Assembly: GCA_964422295.1 (NCBI GenBank)
Contig: CAYRAM010000014.1
Span: forward strand, 17,738 to 81,737
Direction of reading: 5' to 3'
DNA length: 64,000 nt
From: UBA12191 sp964422295
GTDB lineage: Bacteria; Planctomycetota; UBA8108; UBA1146
Part shown: positions 26,765 through 36,388 of the stretch, piece by piece
Position numbering within the stretch: position 1 is the stretch's first letter
Layout: each line of letters opens with the position of its first letter
Position numbers and translations under genes: made by a program
Notes under the pieces: model-generated
Told to the model about the DNA's origin: nothing
Databases searched by the model: none
What the model saw: only the letters and a program-made list of their open reading frames with translations

Positions 26765-28093
26765 TCACTCCTCATCGTCAGCGGGAACATGGTCGAGAGC
26801 CGGCTGTCCCATATCAAGTTCTCGGGGTACGCCGTCGTAGACTTCCATATCCTTGATGGGATCTGTTTTTGCGGTCAGCGATTCAATACTCCTCGCTTTT
26901 GGAAGCAGTCGGCCCTGGAATGATCCCACCGCCGAATTGTACGCGCCCAATGCACGGTTGAGATTCAGTCCAACCTTGTCCAAATGAGCCGTGAATGCCT
27001 TGAGACGGTCGTGAAGCTCGGAGGATTCTTCCCAGATCTTCTGGGCATTCTCCGCCAACTTCTCCTGACGCCAATAAAGGGCCACCGTCCTCAGCAGTGC
27101 GATCAAGGTCACCGGCGTGGCGATCAGGATCTTGTTGCGCATCGCCTCTTCCTGAAGATCTGGCTGCGTTGCAAATGCGGCAGCGGCAACCGATTCGATG
27201 GGAATAAACATCACCGTAAAATCAACCTTGCCCCCGACCACCCCCGGATAGTCCTTCTTGGCGAGATCCAGCATCGTCCTGCGCACCGTTTTTCCATGGG
27301 CTTCAAGTGCACTGCGCCGTTCATCCGGATCGTTGGTTTCGACTGCCCTGTCGTAATCGGCAAAGGGAACCTTGGCATCGACGGGAATCTTACCTTCGCC
27401 AGGCATGCTGACGATCAGATCGGGTCTCTTGTCATTTCCATCCTGGTTTTGGCGAACGAAATCACAGTGCTCAGTCATCCCTGCCATCTCGCAAATGTTT
27501 TCGAGTGCCATCTCGCCCCAGCGACCGCGAGATTGGCTTGATCCTTTCAATGCGGTCGACAGGGAACGGGCCTCAGCACCCACCTGCAGCGTCTGCTCAG
27601 CCAGTTGCTTGACCTGTTCATTCAACGATGTGAAGGACTCGGTGCGTGATTTTTCGATTTTTTGATGCTGGTCCTGAAAGCGTTCCATCTGTTCCTTGAA
27701 GGAAACAAACTGCTTCTCTATGGAATCGTGACGCTTTTCCAGTTCAGAAACATGCTTCGCCTCAGAAGCACCCAATCGCTGCTCCGCATGATCAAGAAAT
27801 TGTTTGCGGTTCTTTTCCAACTGTTCAGCAGAGAAAGCCTGAAAAGTCTCTTTTAAAGACTCTCTATCCTCTTGGATTTGACGAAGTTGATCGCGCGCAG
27901 CGTCTCTTTCCGCCTCGGTTCTCGCTTGAAGTTCCCTGATTTCCGAAGTTTCGGCAATCTGACCAGCCAAATCGGATTTGTGTTGATTCAATTCATTGCG
28001 AAGATCCTTGAGATTGCGGCGTGAAAACACGATGCCGATAACAAAACCCGTCACGACGCCCAGAAATACAATGAATTGCCAATACTGATCCAT
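26765..28093 (-). CDS. rmuC: DNA recombination protein RmuC
   Basis: 442 aa. An N-terminal membrane anchor (QFIVFLGVVTGFVIGIVF) is followed by a long coiled coil (about 30-170) and the RmuC nuclease-like domain at about 185-400 (GRWGEMALENICEMAGM; RPDLIVSMPGEGKIPVDAKVPF; FIPIESVAAAA). RmuC limits recombination at inverted repeats and acts on DNA ends. Co-transcribed with the metalloprotease downstream. Confidence 0.94.
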   Translation of the reverse strand: MDQYWQFIVFLGVVTGFVIGIVFSRRNLKDLRNELNQHKSDLAGQIAETSEIRELQARTEAERDAARDQLRQIQEDRESLKETFQAFSAEQLEKNRKQFLDHAEQRLGASEAKHVSELEKRHDSIEKQFVSFKEQMERFQDQHQKIEKSRTESFTSLNEQVKQLAEQTLQVGAEARSLSTALKGSSQSRGRWGEMALENICEMAGMTEHCDFVRQNQDGNDKRPDLIVSMPGEGKIPVDAKVPFADYDRAVETNDPDERRSALEAHGKTVRRTMLDLAKKDYPGVVGGKVDFTVMFIPIESVAAAAFATQPDLQEEAMRNKILIATPVTLIALLRTVALYWRQEKLAENAQKIWEESSELHDRLKAFTAHLDKVGLNLNRALGAYNSAVGSFQGRLLPKARSIESLTAKTDPIKDMEVYDGVPRELDMGQPALDHVPADDEE

Positions 28094-28205
28094 ATTGTTG
28101 CTCTTCCAAACTAATCTTCAGAGTTCACAGCCCCACAGGATATCTCGATATCACAAGCCGAGCCACACAGGGAAAACAGATCAAGTCATCGCAAAGGCGA
28201 GCAGT

Positions 28206-28643
28206 TCAAGAAGAGCTTTTTGATTTGATTGCCTTCTTTAACACATCCTGAAATGTGGTCATTAAAGCACCTGTAGAAACTCCTATCATGAGAGCACCAT
28301 TCACCGCTTGCAAGGGGCCCAGGAGTTTGCGCTGTTCTGACATGACGACATCCCCATATCCCAAAGTGGCAAAATTGACTGCGGAATGATAAAAAGCGTT
28401 TTCAAAGTCATCGAACTCTCCAAGAACCACAAATATCTCCGCCCAAACCCCTATTTGAATGATGTTCCCGGTCAATAGCAGGAGCATTACCCCCTGTACA
28501 ATTCCAAGCCCTGACCAAAATGTGGGATTGATCAGTTTGCTGTAACGACTGCGGTAGAATCGCAAAATCCATATCAACACTGTCACTTGAAGAAACAAGC
28601 AGATCATTATCGTTGCCAGCCCAATGGCCAGGTTGCCTAGCAT
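28206..28643 (-). CDS. Two-transmembrane potassium-channel-like protein
   Basis: 145 aa. It has hydrophobic segments at about 5-28, 45-70 and 110-130, and a pore helix/filter AFYHSAVNFATLGYGDVV in which TLGYGD is the K+ selectivity signature. Last gene of the efflux operon; its start overlaps the stop of the FUSC-like gene by 7 bases. No regulatory RCK domain is attached. Confidence 0.85.
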   Translation of the reverse strand: MLGNLAIGLATIMICLFLQVTVLIWILRFYRSRYSKLINPTFWSGLGIVQGVMLLLLTGNIIQIGVWAEIFVVLGEFDDFENAFYHSAVNFATLGYGDVVMSEQRKLLGPLQAVNGALMIGVSTGALMTTFQDVLKKAIKSKSSS

Positions 28644-29674
28644 GGCAAAGACTCCATTCCATCAACCGGTCGGTCCTTTTGCCCAAATTTGTACTCAAGA
28701 AACACCACTGCCAACCATGCATATGCAGTTACTGCCAGAAACAGGCTGATCCTGGTGGCAAAAGCTTCATACACATCCTTGCCATTTTCACTATCCATCA
28801 CTGCAGAACCCAAAAGAATGATCAAAGTCATTGCAACGCTTTGCCAAAATGACGCAGAGAATCGACTTGCCAGAATCCCGTAGATCTTTGCAGCGAAGTA
28901 CGTGAAAAATATCAACGCCCAAAGAAAAAACATCCAAAGATTAACCGCTAGCCCCAGCAACCACCAAAATAGTACCGCCAGGCACCCCCCCAAAAGTGTG
29001 GCACCCAACAATTCCCGACCTGCGGTTTTCATATTCAGCAATGAGCTTTGCTGCCCCAAGGCAATTGATTTCAAGGCCAGTGGCAAATAGAGCCCGGGGT
29101 TTGTCAGTACCATCAAATAGGTTGGAACCACGATCAGCGTTCCCCGGATAGCCGGCCACCTCGATGGTTCATCTGTCACGTCCTGTTTTTCCACCTTTTT
29201 GGAGGCAACACTCTCTTCTTGGAAAAATGGATAAACAATCCACTGACAAATCACCGCCAAACCAATACCGATGACCATCGTCTCTATGACTTTGATTGCG
29301 AGTATCGAACTGACGGAGCCTGCTGCAGTGACGAGGACCAATCCCGTCGCCAAGAAATGACCCAAAATTTCTTTCCCATTGATCAACGAGATTCTGAATC
29401 CTGCATAGATGCCCAGTCCCACAAGCATGATTGCTGCGAGAGGATAATTCTCCAGCCACGGAATCAACAACATGCCACTGCTCAATGTCAGGGCAACAGC
29501 TACCAAAATGACGAACAAGGCCACAGGCGAAGGAGGAGGCGCCGGCTTCACCGTCAATAAAATTCCAAAGATGGGAACAATGTAAGGAATTTGCAATTGA
29601 AACGCATACCCACAAGCCAACGACAATGCAGCAGTCGCACCCAGCCTGAAAGCACGCCGTGCTGCTAATCCCAT
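28637..29674 (-). CDS. FUSC/DUF2955-like inner-membrane permease
   Basis: 345 aa from the ATG at 29674 (GGAGA 11-15 bases upstream); a TTG at 29725 would overlap the HlyD gene. About ten hydrophobic segments in two sets of five are separated by a charged loop (EESVASKKVEKQDVTDEPSRW, about 170-190). This is the layout of FUSC-type aromatic-acid exporters. It would be the inner-membrane part of a tripartite pump, with the adaptor and outer-membrane channel encoded just upstream. Confidence 0.82.
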   Translation of the reverse strand: MGLAARRAFRLGATAALSLACGYAFQLQIPYIVPIFGILLTVKPAPPPSPVALFVILVAVALTLSSGMLLIPWLENYPLAAIMLVGLGIYAGFRISLINGKEILGHFLATGLVLVTAAGSVSSILAIKVIETMVIGIGLAVICQWIVYPFFQEESVASKKVEKQDVTDEPSRWPAIRGTLIVVPTYLMVLTNPGLYLPLALKSIALGQQSSLLNMKTAGRELLGATLLGGCLAVLFWWLLGLAVNLWMFFLWALIFFTYFAAKIYGILASRFSASFWQSVAMTLIILLGSAVMDSENGKDVYEAFATRISLFLAVTAYAWLAVVFLEYKFGQKDRPVDGMESLPC

Positions 29675-29703
29675 GTCATTCAATCTCCACGCTGATTGGC
29701 TGA

Positions 29704-30939
29704 TCAATAGGCATAACTGAGCCAACTCAAGATGCGGATATAAATTTCTCCCAATGCCTTCAACATCGGATGCCCCTCGGTGTATGCGATCACATCTGCC
29801 TGGCCCCCGATTCGCAATTGATGGTAAACCAAACTGATATGATCGGGATCAAAGCTGATAACTACCGGGAACCTCTGCGTCTGACGCAGCCAATCTCTGC
29901 TGTTCTGAATCGTCGGCAGGTTACCCGGAGGAGCGGATTTTGTTGAACTGATCCCCAATCCGACACTCTTGACTGTCCCCTTTACAACCCTTCCGGGAAG
30001 TGAATCGAGAACGATCTCCACTGGGCTGCCAACTGCCAAATTGCCGAGGTTGTTTTCTGTGAACTCTGCACTGATCCAAACGTCATGCATTGCGATGAGA
30101 GTCATCACCGGGCTGCCCGTGCCTGCAAACTGACCGACATCCGCTTTAAGATCTGTGATCACTCCCCTGGAAGAGGCTCGAACAGTTGTATTCCTCAGGT
30201 CTTCCTCAGCTTTTTCTACAGCGCTAAGTGCGGCCTTTACTTGGGCGTTGTTATCCTCTTCCCCACCCCTTTGGCCAATCGCCCTCTCTACCTCAGCCTC
30301 GGCACCGCTAACCATGGCTCGCGCCTGTTCAAGGTTGGCCCTGGAAACTTCAAGCCGGCGAACAGAGATGCTTCCCGAATCCTGCTCATACAGTCTCTCC
30401 AAACGGCTCGCATCTTGTTCAGCCTTCACTTCATTCGCTTTAGCAACCCGGAGATTGGCCCGAGCCGATTCTATTCCTGCACTCCCGGCACCCATTTGGC
30501 TTTCTGCTTTTTGCAAATCAGAGTTCGCTTTGTTCAATGCGATTTCATAATTTACTTTGTCGATTTCAAAGAGTGCCTGCCCCTTCTCCACTTCCATGTT
30601 GTTGTTGACGTATACCTTCGTCACCACTCCGGAAACTTTGGGAGCAACTCCTACCACGAATCCCTGAACCCTTGCTTGATTCGTATAGGGCGTATATCGA
30701 TCCGCCATCACATTCCAAAGAAGGCTCGCCAGGATGACCCCAATAATCCATTTCATCCCCTTGGTGAGTCCCTTTTTGGAATCCAGGTCTTCTTTGGGAC
30801 TTTCTTCCACTGCAGTCGATGCTTCACTGGCGATGACTGCATCTTTCCCGGAATTTTCCGAGGAGTCAGCAACCTGAGATTGCTCCTTCTCATCCGAAGG
30901 CTTCTCTGGTTGTTTGGAATCCTTATTTTCATCACTCAT
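29704..30939 (-). CDS. HlyD/EmrA-type membrane fusion protein
   Basis: 411 aa from the ATG at 30939 (AAGGATC upstream). A Glu/Ser/Lys-rich cytosolic N-terminus of about 60 residues is followed by one membrane segment (KWIIGVILASLLWNVMA). The biotinyl-lipoyl-like half-motif (VAPKVSGVVTKVYVNNNMEVEKGQALFEID), a long coiled coil and a beta-barrel (VRASSRGVITDLKADVGQFAGTG) complete the adaptor. It joins the inner pump to the TolC-like channel. The acidic N-terminal extension is longer than usual. Confidence 0.92.
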   Translation of the reverse strand: MSDENKDSKQPEKPSDEKEQSQVADSSENSGKDAVIASEASTAVEESPKEDLDSKKGLTKGMKWIIGVILASLLWNVMADRYTPYTNQARVQGFVVGVAPKVSGVVTKVYVNNNMEVEKGQALFEIDKVNYEIALNKANSDLQKAESQMGAGSAGIESARANLRVAKANEVKAEQDASRLERLYEQDSGSISVRRLEVSRANLEQARAMVSGAEAEVERAIGQRGGEEDNNAQVKAALSAVEKAEEDLRNTTVRASSRGVITDLKADVGQFAGTGSPVMTLIAMHDVWISAEFTENNLGNLAVGSPVEIVLDSLPGRVVKGTVKSVGLGISSTKSAPPGNLPTIQNSRDWLRQTQRFPVVISFDPDHISLVYHQLRIGGQADVIAYTEGHPMLKALGEIYIRILSWLSYAY

Positions 30940-32482
30940 TTTGAAGATCCTTGTTACGCGATTTTTGCGCATCTATCAGGGGAGCTTTGAACAGATCCCC
31001 CCAATCCAGATTTTCACTCATCTTTGTACGGGTTTCTTCAGGGATTATTTCTTCAAGTGTCATATTCTTCCAACCCCCTCCGATACTTTTGTAAAAATTC
31101 ACGACTGCACCCAGGTGAACCCCCTTATTGAGAATCTGCCTCTCGACCTGGGTAAAAAATGCCCTTTGGGCCGTGAGAACTCTTTGAAAGTCTGAATATC
31201 CTTCGCGATAACGGGTATTTGCTATTTCAAGAGCTCTCCATGCAGCTTCCACGGATTCATCCAGGATTGATTGCTGTTCAGTCGATTTGATGACATTGAA
31301 AGTTGCATTATCAACTTCCATTGCTGCTTCAAGAACAGTCGCCTGGAATGCTTCTATCGCTTGTTGCAATCTCACATTCTGAATACGAATGTTGTTCAGT
31401 ATTGCTCCATGATCAAAGAGATTCCAACGCATTGCAGGTCCTATTGATAAAGCGCTTGATGAGGGGATGCCATTCAGACTGCTGTCGGACCAGCCCAACG
31501 ATCCCACCAGAGAAATCGCAGGGTAATACTCTGCTTCTGCTATCCCAATCTGAGCTGACTGCGCAGCCACTTGCCAGGCAGCAACACGCACATCGGGCCG
31601 AAGTGACAACATCTGTGATGGGAATTCCATGATCGTTGCAGGCTCAACGGAGGGTAATTCAAAGGTGTTTTGAGACAACTCCGGAATTGGTCCGGGTGGT
31701 TGCCCCAAGAGAATGCACAGGGCATTGCGCGTATTTCTTAATGACAACTCCAACTGCGGTATCACTGAAAGAGTCGCCAGGTATTGTGTCCTGGCTTGTT
31801 GGAAATCCAACTCTGACTCTTCACCTTCAGTGAATCTCTCTTCGGTAATATCAAAGCTGCGTTTTTGGATGCTTGCATTGTTTTTGGTGATCGCAATTCG
31901 GGATTCGGTAACTCTATATGAGAAATACAAACTTGCTACTTGTGCTGTGATCAGCACTTGAAGATCACGCTGGCGTGAAACGGAAGCGAAATAGGAAGCA
32001 TCCGCAGATTCAATCGCTCTTTGAAATCGGCCCCAAAAATCCAACTCCCAGCCAACGAATGCCTGGGCTTGGGTAACAACCTGATCTTGGCTGCCAGAAC
32101 CACTCTGACGAGTTGTCACCGATTCTGTTGCGCCTGTGACCTCCTGGACTTGTGGATAGAGAGTACTGCCCGCGATTCCTTGTACCGCTCTGCTCTCCAA
32201 TATTCGCAGCGCTGCGATGCGAAGAGAAAGATTTTCAACTTGGGCAGCCTCGATTAATGAAATCAGTACAGGATCGTCAAACTGCAACCACCATGAATGG
32301 ATGCTCTGAGGATCGCTGATGATCTCCCCTGATCCTGAGTGAGAATGCGACTGCCAATCATTCAACCATTTGACATCAGGTTCTTCAAAATCAGGACCCA
32401 GTGTTTGGCACGAACAGGTAAACAGCAGCAAAGGCAGCATTAGATTCAGTCGCCATTTGCTCAACAATTTCGGTCTGATCAT
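30932..32482 (-). CDS. TolC-like outer-membrane efflux lipoprotein (NodT family)
   Basis: 516 aa. The start at 32482 gives a lipoprotein signal ending LLLFTCSC, followed by the family opening QTLGPDFEEPDV. Two OEP repeats follow: LSLRIAALRILESRAVQG ... FVGWELDFWGRFQRAIESADASY in the first, and LSLRPDVRVAAWQVAAQSAQIGIAEAEYYPAISLVGSLGW in the second. The C-terminal tail (about 50 residues past the last helix) is longer than usual and charged. It overlaps the HlyD start by 8 bases and begins 4 bases after the AI-2E gene stop. Confidence 0.93.
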   Translation of the reverse strand: MIRPKLLSKWRLNLMLPLLLFTCSCQTLGPDFEEPDVKWLNDWQSHSHSGSGEIISDPQSIHSWWLQFDDPVLISLIEAAQVENLSLRIAALRILESRAVQGIAGSTLYPQVQEVTGATESVTTRQSGSGSQDQVVTQAQAFVGWELDFWGRFQRAIESADASYFASVSRQRDLQVLITAQVASLYFSYRVTESRIAITKNNASIQKRSFDITEERFTEGEESELDFQQARTQYLATLSVIPQLELSLRNTRNALCILLGQPPGPIPELSQNTFELPSVEPATIMEFPSQMLSLRPDVRVAAWQVAAQSAQIGIAEAEYYPAISLVGSLGWSDSSLNGIPSSSALSIGPAMRWNLFDHGAILNNIRIQNVRLQQAIEAFQATVLEAAMEVDNATFNVIKSTEQQSILDESVEAAWRALEIANTRYREGYSDFQRVLTAQRAFFTQVERQILNKGVHLGAVVNFYKSIGGGWKNMTLEEIIPEETRTKMSENLDWGDLFKAPLIDAQKSRNKDLQNE

Positions 32483-32486
32483 GATC

Positions 32487-33599
32487 TCATTCACCAGAGG
32501 CCAGTTTGGCTTCAGCATTTTCATCCGTTGAATTGTCGACCCATTCCATGAACAGCTGGTATCCCAATGCCAACACCACTGCCCCCAAAAACAAACCGAT
32601 CAATCCGTAGGTAAACAATCCTCCCAACGCACCCAGCAAAATGATGGGCATGGGAACTTCCACCCCTCTGCCCAGAAGCAGGGGCTTCAGGAATCCGTCT
32701 GATAGCCCTGCGACCACCAGGTACACCGTGACCAGAACATTGTGTGTGGTTGAGGAATCGCCTGTCATCCAGACATAAACGATCACCGGAAGTGTGATGA
32801 CCAAAGCGGGAAGCTGGGCGATTCCGAACAACAGGGATAAAACCGCCAATATTCCCGCTGCAGGCATGCCCGCCCACACGAATCCAAGTCCCAGGAAGAG
32901 TGATTGAACAAATGCAACACCCACGACACCCAACGCCACCGACCTGATGGTCATGGTCGACAACTGATGCAATTCCGGGCCCTTTTCTGGTGAAGTCAGC
33001 CTGCACAGTATTTTCCGGATGGAGTCACTGCCAGATTGGCCATACGCCATCATGATTCCGGCAATGATCAGTGCGCCAAAAAATTTGAGAAGGGAACTCA
33101 CTGTATTGGCAATGGAGGCGAGCATTCCCTTGGAGATTTCTGTCAACTGCGGATTGATTTTTTCCAAAAACTGCGGGAGGTCCTCTGAAGCCTGTAACCA
33201 AAGTTTTGATGTCATTGAACCGATCACAGGCCATTCGGAAACAGATTCCGGTGGAGGCTGGATGGTAAAAGAATCCGCACTCCATTTCTCGTATTTATCA
33301 AATGCAAACTCTGAAAATGAAGCGCCCAACATGAATGTTGGAACTCCAATGATGATCAATCCGGACAACACCAGCAGGGTGGAAGAGTAACCCTGATGGT
33401 TTTTCATTTTCTTTGCCAGCAACTGCTGCAGAGGATACAGGACGACTGCCAATATCACTCCCCAGAGCATGATCCCGAGAAATGGAGAAAAGATATTGAG
33501 ACAAACCAACACCAGCAGAATGACAAGACCGAAATGAATAAGAGTGTCATTTAGATCACTAAACAAACGCTTTCGTTGAGCACCATCGCCAAAGTTCAT
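32487..33599 (-). CDS. AI-2E / PerM-family membrane protein
   Basis: 370 aa. Eight or so hydrophobic segments, with the paired N-terminal segments (LIHFGLVILLVLVCLNIFSPF; IMLWGVILAVVLYPLQQLL), a soluble loop at about 110-180, and the C-terminal block (LLGALGGLFTYGLIGLFLGAVVLALGYQLF) define the AI-2E transporter family. Members export autoinducer or other solutes or act as Na+/H+ antiporters; the role here is unknown. First gene of the efflux operon, with the TolC-like gene 4 bases on. Confidence 0.9.
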   Translation of the reverse strand: MNFGDGAQRKRLFSDLNDTLIHFGLVILLVLVCLNIFSPFLGIMLWGVILAVVLYPLQQLLAKKMKNHQGYSSTLLVLSGLIIIGVPTFMLGASFSEFAFDKYEKWSADSFTIQPPPESVSEWPVIGSMTSKLWLQASEDLPQFLEKINPQLTEISKGMLASIANTVSSLLKFFGALIIAGIMMAYGQSGSDSIRKILCRLTSPEKGPELHQLSTMTIRSVALGVVGVAFVQSLFLGLGFVWAGMPAAGILAVLSLLFGIAQLPALVITLPVIVYVWMTGDSSTTHNVLVTVYLVVAGLSDGFLKPLLLGRGVEVPMPIILLGALGGLFTYGLIGLFLGAVVLALGYQLFMEWVDNSTDENAEAKLASGE

Positions 33600-33713
33600 T
33601 CTTCCCCCAGTTCATGACATAAATATAAACGAACTCCGGTTGGAAGGTATCTCCAATCACAAAGTGTCACTCGACTTGTACTTTGATTTATCAGCAGGGC
33701 GAACAGTGGGGAT

Positions 33714-35603
33714 TTATGAGGTGATGATGTCGAGGAACCCTTGGCCCCACTTCTCCAGTTTCTTTTGACCCACTCCGGAAATCATCGCCATTTGGCTCAG
33801 GGTCTGGGGCTTCAATTTGGACATCTCAACCAAGGTTGAATCGTGAAAGATGGTGTACGGGGGAACTTCCAGTGTCCTGGAGAGGTCCAGACGATGCTGT
33901 CGGAGCCGATCGAAAAGGCTCGCCTCCATGGCATCGAGCCCCAATTCCTTTTTCTTCTTCCTTTTTCGAGCGGCTTTTTTAGGCAATCTGTCTTTGCGGA
34001 ACGAAAACTTCTCTTCGCCACGAAGAAGTTTGCGACAACTGGGATCGAGGGAAATCCCGTTATGCCCCTCCAGATCTATGCGAACCAACCCCCGGGATGC
34101 GAGTTGGCGGAACACTGAGTGCCAGCCCACTTCGTCCAATTCGGTTCCGATCCCGTAAACGCTCAAATGATCATGCCCAAACTTGGTGACCTTTTCCGTG
34201 GCATTCCCTGTGAGGACATCGATGACATGGGCTTTGCCAAAAATCTGTCCTGTTCGAGAAATCGCCGAGAGAAGTTTTTGGGCAAGCACCGTTCCATCTG
34301 TCACTTCCACCGACCCGGAACAATTGTCACAGGGTTGATCATTCGTTGTACAAGGATTCGCTTCCTCCCCAAAGAAACGTAACAAAATTGCCCTGCGGCA
34401 TTCGGCTGTCTCACAGTAGGCCAACATCGCATCAATCTTGTGACGTCGAATCTGTTTTTGGTGTTTGTCCAATTCCGCATCTGCAAGTCGTCGATGCGCC
34501 ATCATCACATCCTGCCAGCCGTAGCAGAGCCAGCACTCAGCCGGCAATCCATCTCGCCCTGCTCTTCCAGATTCCTGACTGTAATGCTGCGGACTTTCCG
34601 GCATGTCCAAGTGAGCGACATAGCGCACATTTGGTTTGTCGATGCCCATACCAAACGCCACCGTCGCTACCACGACGATTCCCTCCTCGCGCTGAAACAA
34701 TTGTTGATTCAGCGAGCGCTGCTGGCTCTCCATTCCTGCGTGGTAAGGGACCGCGCGGATCCCTTCCTTGAGCAACCATTCCGCAGTGTCCTCAACTTTC
34801 TTGCGGGAACCACAGTAGATGATCCCAGCTTCTCCAGCGTGCCGCTCTTTGATGAAGCGCAGCAGTTGTCTGCGGGGTTGATCCTTCGGCTCGACCAGAT
34901 AGCGCAGATTTGGCCGATTCATCGAAGTCGAGAAGACATCTTCTGCTGACATTTTCAATACCCCGAGGACATCCTTCAATGTCTGGGGGTCTGCGGTGGC
35001 AGTCAAACCGATCACCGGCACTTGTGGATATTGTTCACGAAGCAAACCCAATTGCTGATATTCGGCGCGAAAATCGTGCCCCCACTGACTGATGCAGTGC
35101 GCCTCATCGATGGCAAAGAGTGCAGGGTCGAATTCACTCAACTGATCGAGGAATCCTTCGAGGAGAAGCCTTTCCGGTGCAACGTACAAAACTTTGATCT
35201 CACCGGCATGGAGACGGGCCCAAGTCTTGCTGCGTTCACTCGCCTCCATCGATGAATTCAAAGCCGCAGCCGAGACTCCTGCCTGTACCAATGCTGCAAC
35301 CTGATCCTGCATCAGTGAGATCGTTGGTGTCACCACTACCGTCAAGCCTTGCCGAATCAAAGCCGGAATCTGGTAACAAAGGGATTTTCCACCGCCCGTG
35401 GGCATCAAAACGAGGGCATGGTCCCCACCGACAACCCGTTCGATCACTTTTTCCTGGGTGCCCCTGAAAGAATCGTATCCAAAGACTTCCTGGAGGAGGA
35501 TTCCCGCAGCCTCACGGATCGCCTGCGATGGAATCCCATCCTCAGCACTCCCATCGGTCAGGATGTCCACTTGGGTCCCGGACACGCTTTCTCCCCCCGC
35601 CAT
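33714..35603 (-). CDS. recQ: ATP-dependent DNA helicase RecQ
   Basis: 629 aa. The helicase core has Walker A MPTGGGKSLCYQIPAL, DEAH box AIDEAHCISQWGHDFR, QESGRAGRDGLPAECW (motif VI) and VATVAFGMGIDKPNVR. A zinc site (ECRRAILLRFFGEEANPC ... CDNC), a winged-helix RQC region (about 410-510), a Lys/Arg-rich linker (KKAARKRKKKK) and a C-terminal HRDC domain (about 550-629) complete a full-length RecQ. It unwinds DNA 3' to 5' in recombination and repair. Confidence 0.97.
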   Translation of the reverse strand: MAGGESVSGTQVDILTDGSAEDGIPSQAIREAAGILLQEVFGYDSFRGTQEKVIERVVGGDHALVLMPTGGGKSLCYQIPALIRQGLTVVVTPTISLMQDQVAALVQAGVSAAALNSSMEASERSKTWARLHAGEIKVLYVAPERLLLEGFLDQLSEFDPALFAIDEAHCISQWGHDFRAEYQQLGLLREQYPQVPVIGLTATADPQTLKDVLGVLKMSAEDVFSTSMNRPNLRYLVEPKDQPRRQLLRFIKERHAGEAGIIYCGSRKKVEDTAEWLLKEGIRAVPYHAGMESQQRSLNQQLFQREEGIVVVATVAFGMGIDKPNVRYVAHLDMPESPQHYSQESGRAGRDGLPAECWLCYGWQDVMMAHRRLADAELDKHQKQIRRHKIDAMLAYCETAECRRAILLRFFGEEANPCTTNDQPCDNCSGSVEVTDGTVLAQKLLSAISRTGQIFGKAHVIDVLTGNATEKVTKFGHDHLSVYGIGTELDEVGWHSVFRQLASRGLVRIDLEGHNGISLDPSCRKLLRGEEKFSFRKDRLPKKAARKRKKKKELGLDAMEASLFDRLRQHRLDLSRTLEVPPYTIFHDSTLVEMSKLKPQTLSQMAMISGVGQKKLEKWGQGFLDIITS

Positions 35604-35673
35604 ACCAAATAGAGACTCCCGGGATATCCGAGGATGGCTGATCGATCAAGAGTGCGGGGGGGCCGTCCGCAAT

Positions 35674-36168
35674 TCAGGATTCGATGAACAATCCTTCTGG
35701 ATCATCGAACGGGTCTCGGGAAGGAAGAGCAGCCAGGACCCACCCCCATTCGTGCCGTTGGCCGCTGTGGCACTCGATCACGGCCAATCCATCCCGATGC
35801 CACTCAAAGATGGCATCCTGCCCCCACCGCTCTCCCAGCAATGTGGAGGATTCAAGGGATTGGCCGATCCGTGCGATGCCCACTTCTGCCCAGGCACCAT
35901 CCACGGCAGAGCCGGTACCCTCCCAAATCTCCTCATTTCGTGCAGAAATCTCTTTCAATAACTGTGCGTGCCGATCCCGATTTTCTTCCTGTGAACTCAT
36001 GACAGAACCCGGATTCCATGCACTGATCACATGTACCGGTGGATCCCAAGGAAAAATCCCTTCGCAAATTCCCGGATCCGCAGGGTGAACCGCCCAGGCA
36101 TCGCCATGGGGACTGACGATCCGCAACCAGGTATTGCGCCAGGCTGCAATTGGAAGGGAAGAAGCCAT
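35674..36168 (-). CDS. DUF3293-like protein
   Basis: 164 aa; TGAGGAG lies 6 bases before the ATG. It shows the DUF3293 pattern: FPWDPPVHVISAWNPGS, then a short Asn/Arg helix (EENRDRHAQLLKEI), a WAEVGIARIG strand and a closing FEWHRDGLAVIECHSG. Function unknown. It stands 70 bases upstream of the start region of recQ on the same strand but ends before it, so it could be co-transcribed. Confidence 0.72.
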   Translation of the reverse strand: MASSLPIAAWRNTWLRIVSPHGDAWAVHPADPGICEGIFPWDPPVHVISAWNPGSVMSSQEENRDRHAQLLKEISARNEEIWEGTGSAVDGAWAEVGIARIGQSLESSTLLGERWGQDAIFEWHRDGLAVIECHSGQRHEWGWVLAALPSRDPFDDPEGLFIES

Positions 36169-36388
36169 GATTTCTCCTCATGCAACAGTGATGGAAGGAT
36201 CGTACCATTCCGCATCTCAAATGAATGAGCAGAAACAGAGACAATGCGGAAGGGTTGCCGCAGGCACTCCAAAACCGTTACGATCTCACTCGTAATTGAC
36301 CATGGTTTCAAGATTCCTCGGTTTCAAGATCCCTGATGGTCCGACTGTCATCCCCATCCCGCAGGGAAATTCCCTCTGGAGGCCACTG

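Noticed and set aside
25954..26856. A 300-codon plus-strand frame opposite the metalloprotease gene
   Set aside because: The minus strand encodes HExxH and a lipobox, and rmuC follows in register; the plus frame is His/Arg-rich shadow.
30932..33599. Idea of a horizontally acquired island for the efflux operon
   Set aside because: No mobile gene, repeat or tRNA flanks it, and its base composition by eye is not clearly different from its neighbours.
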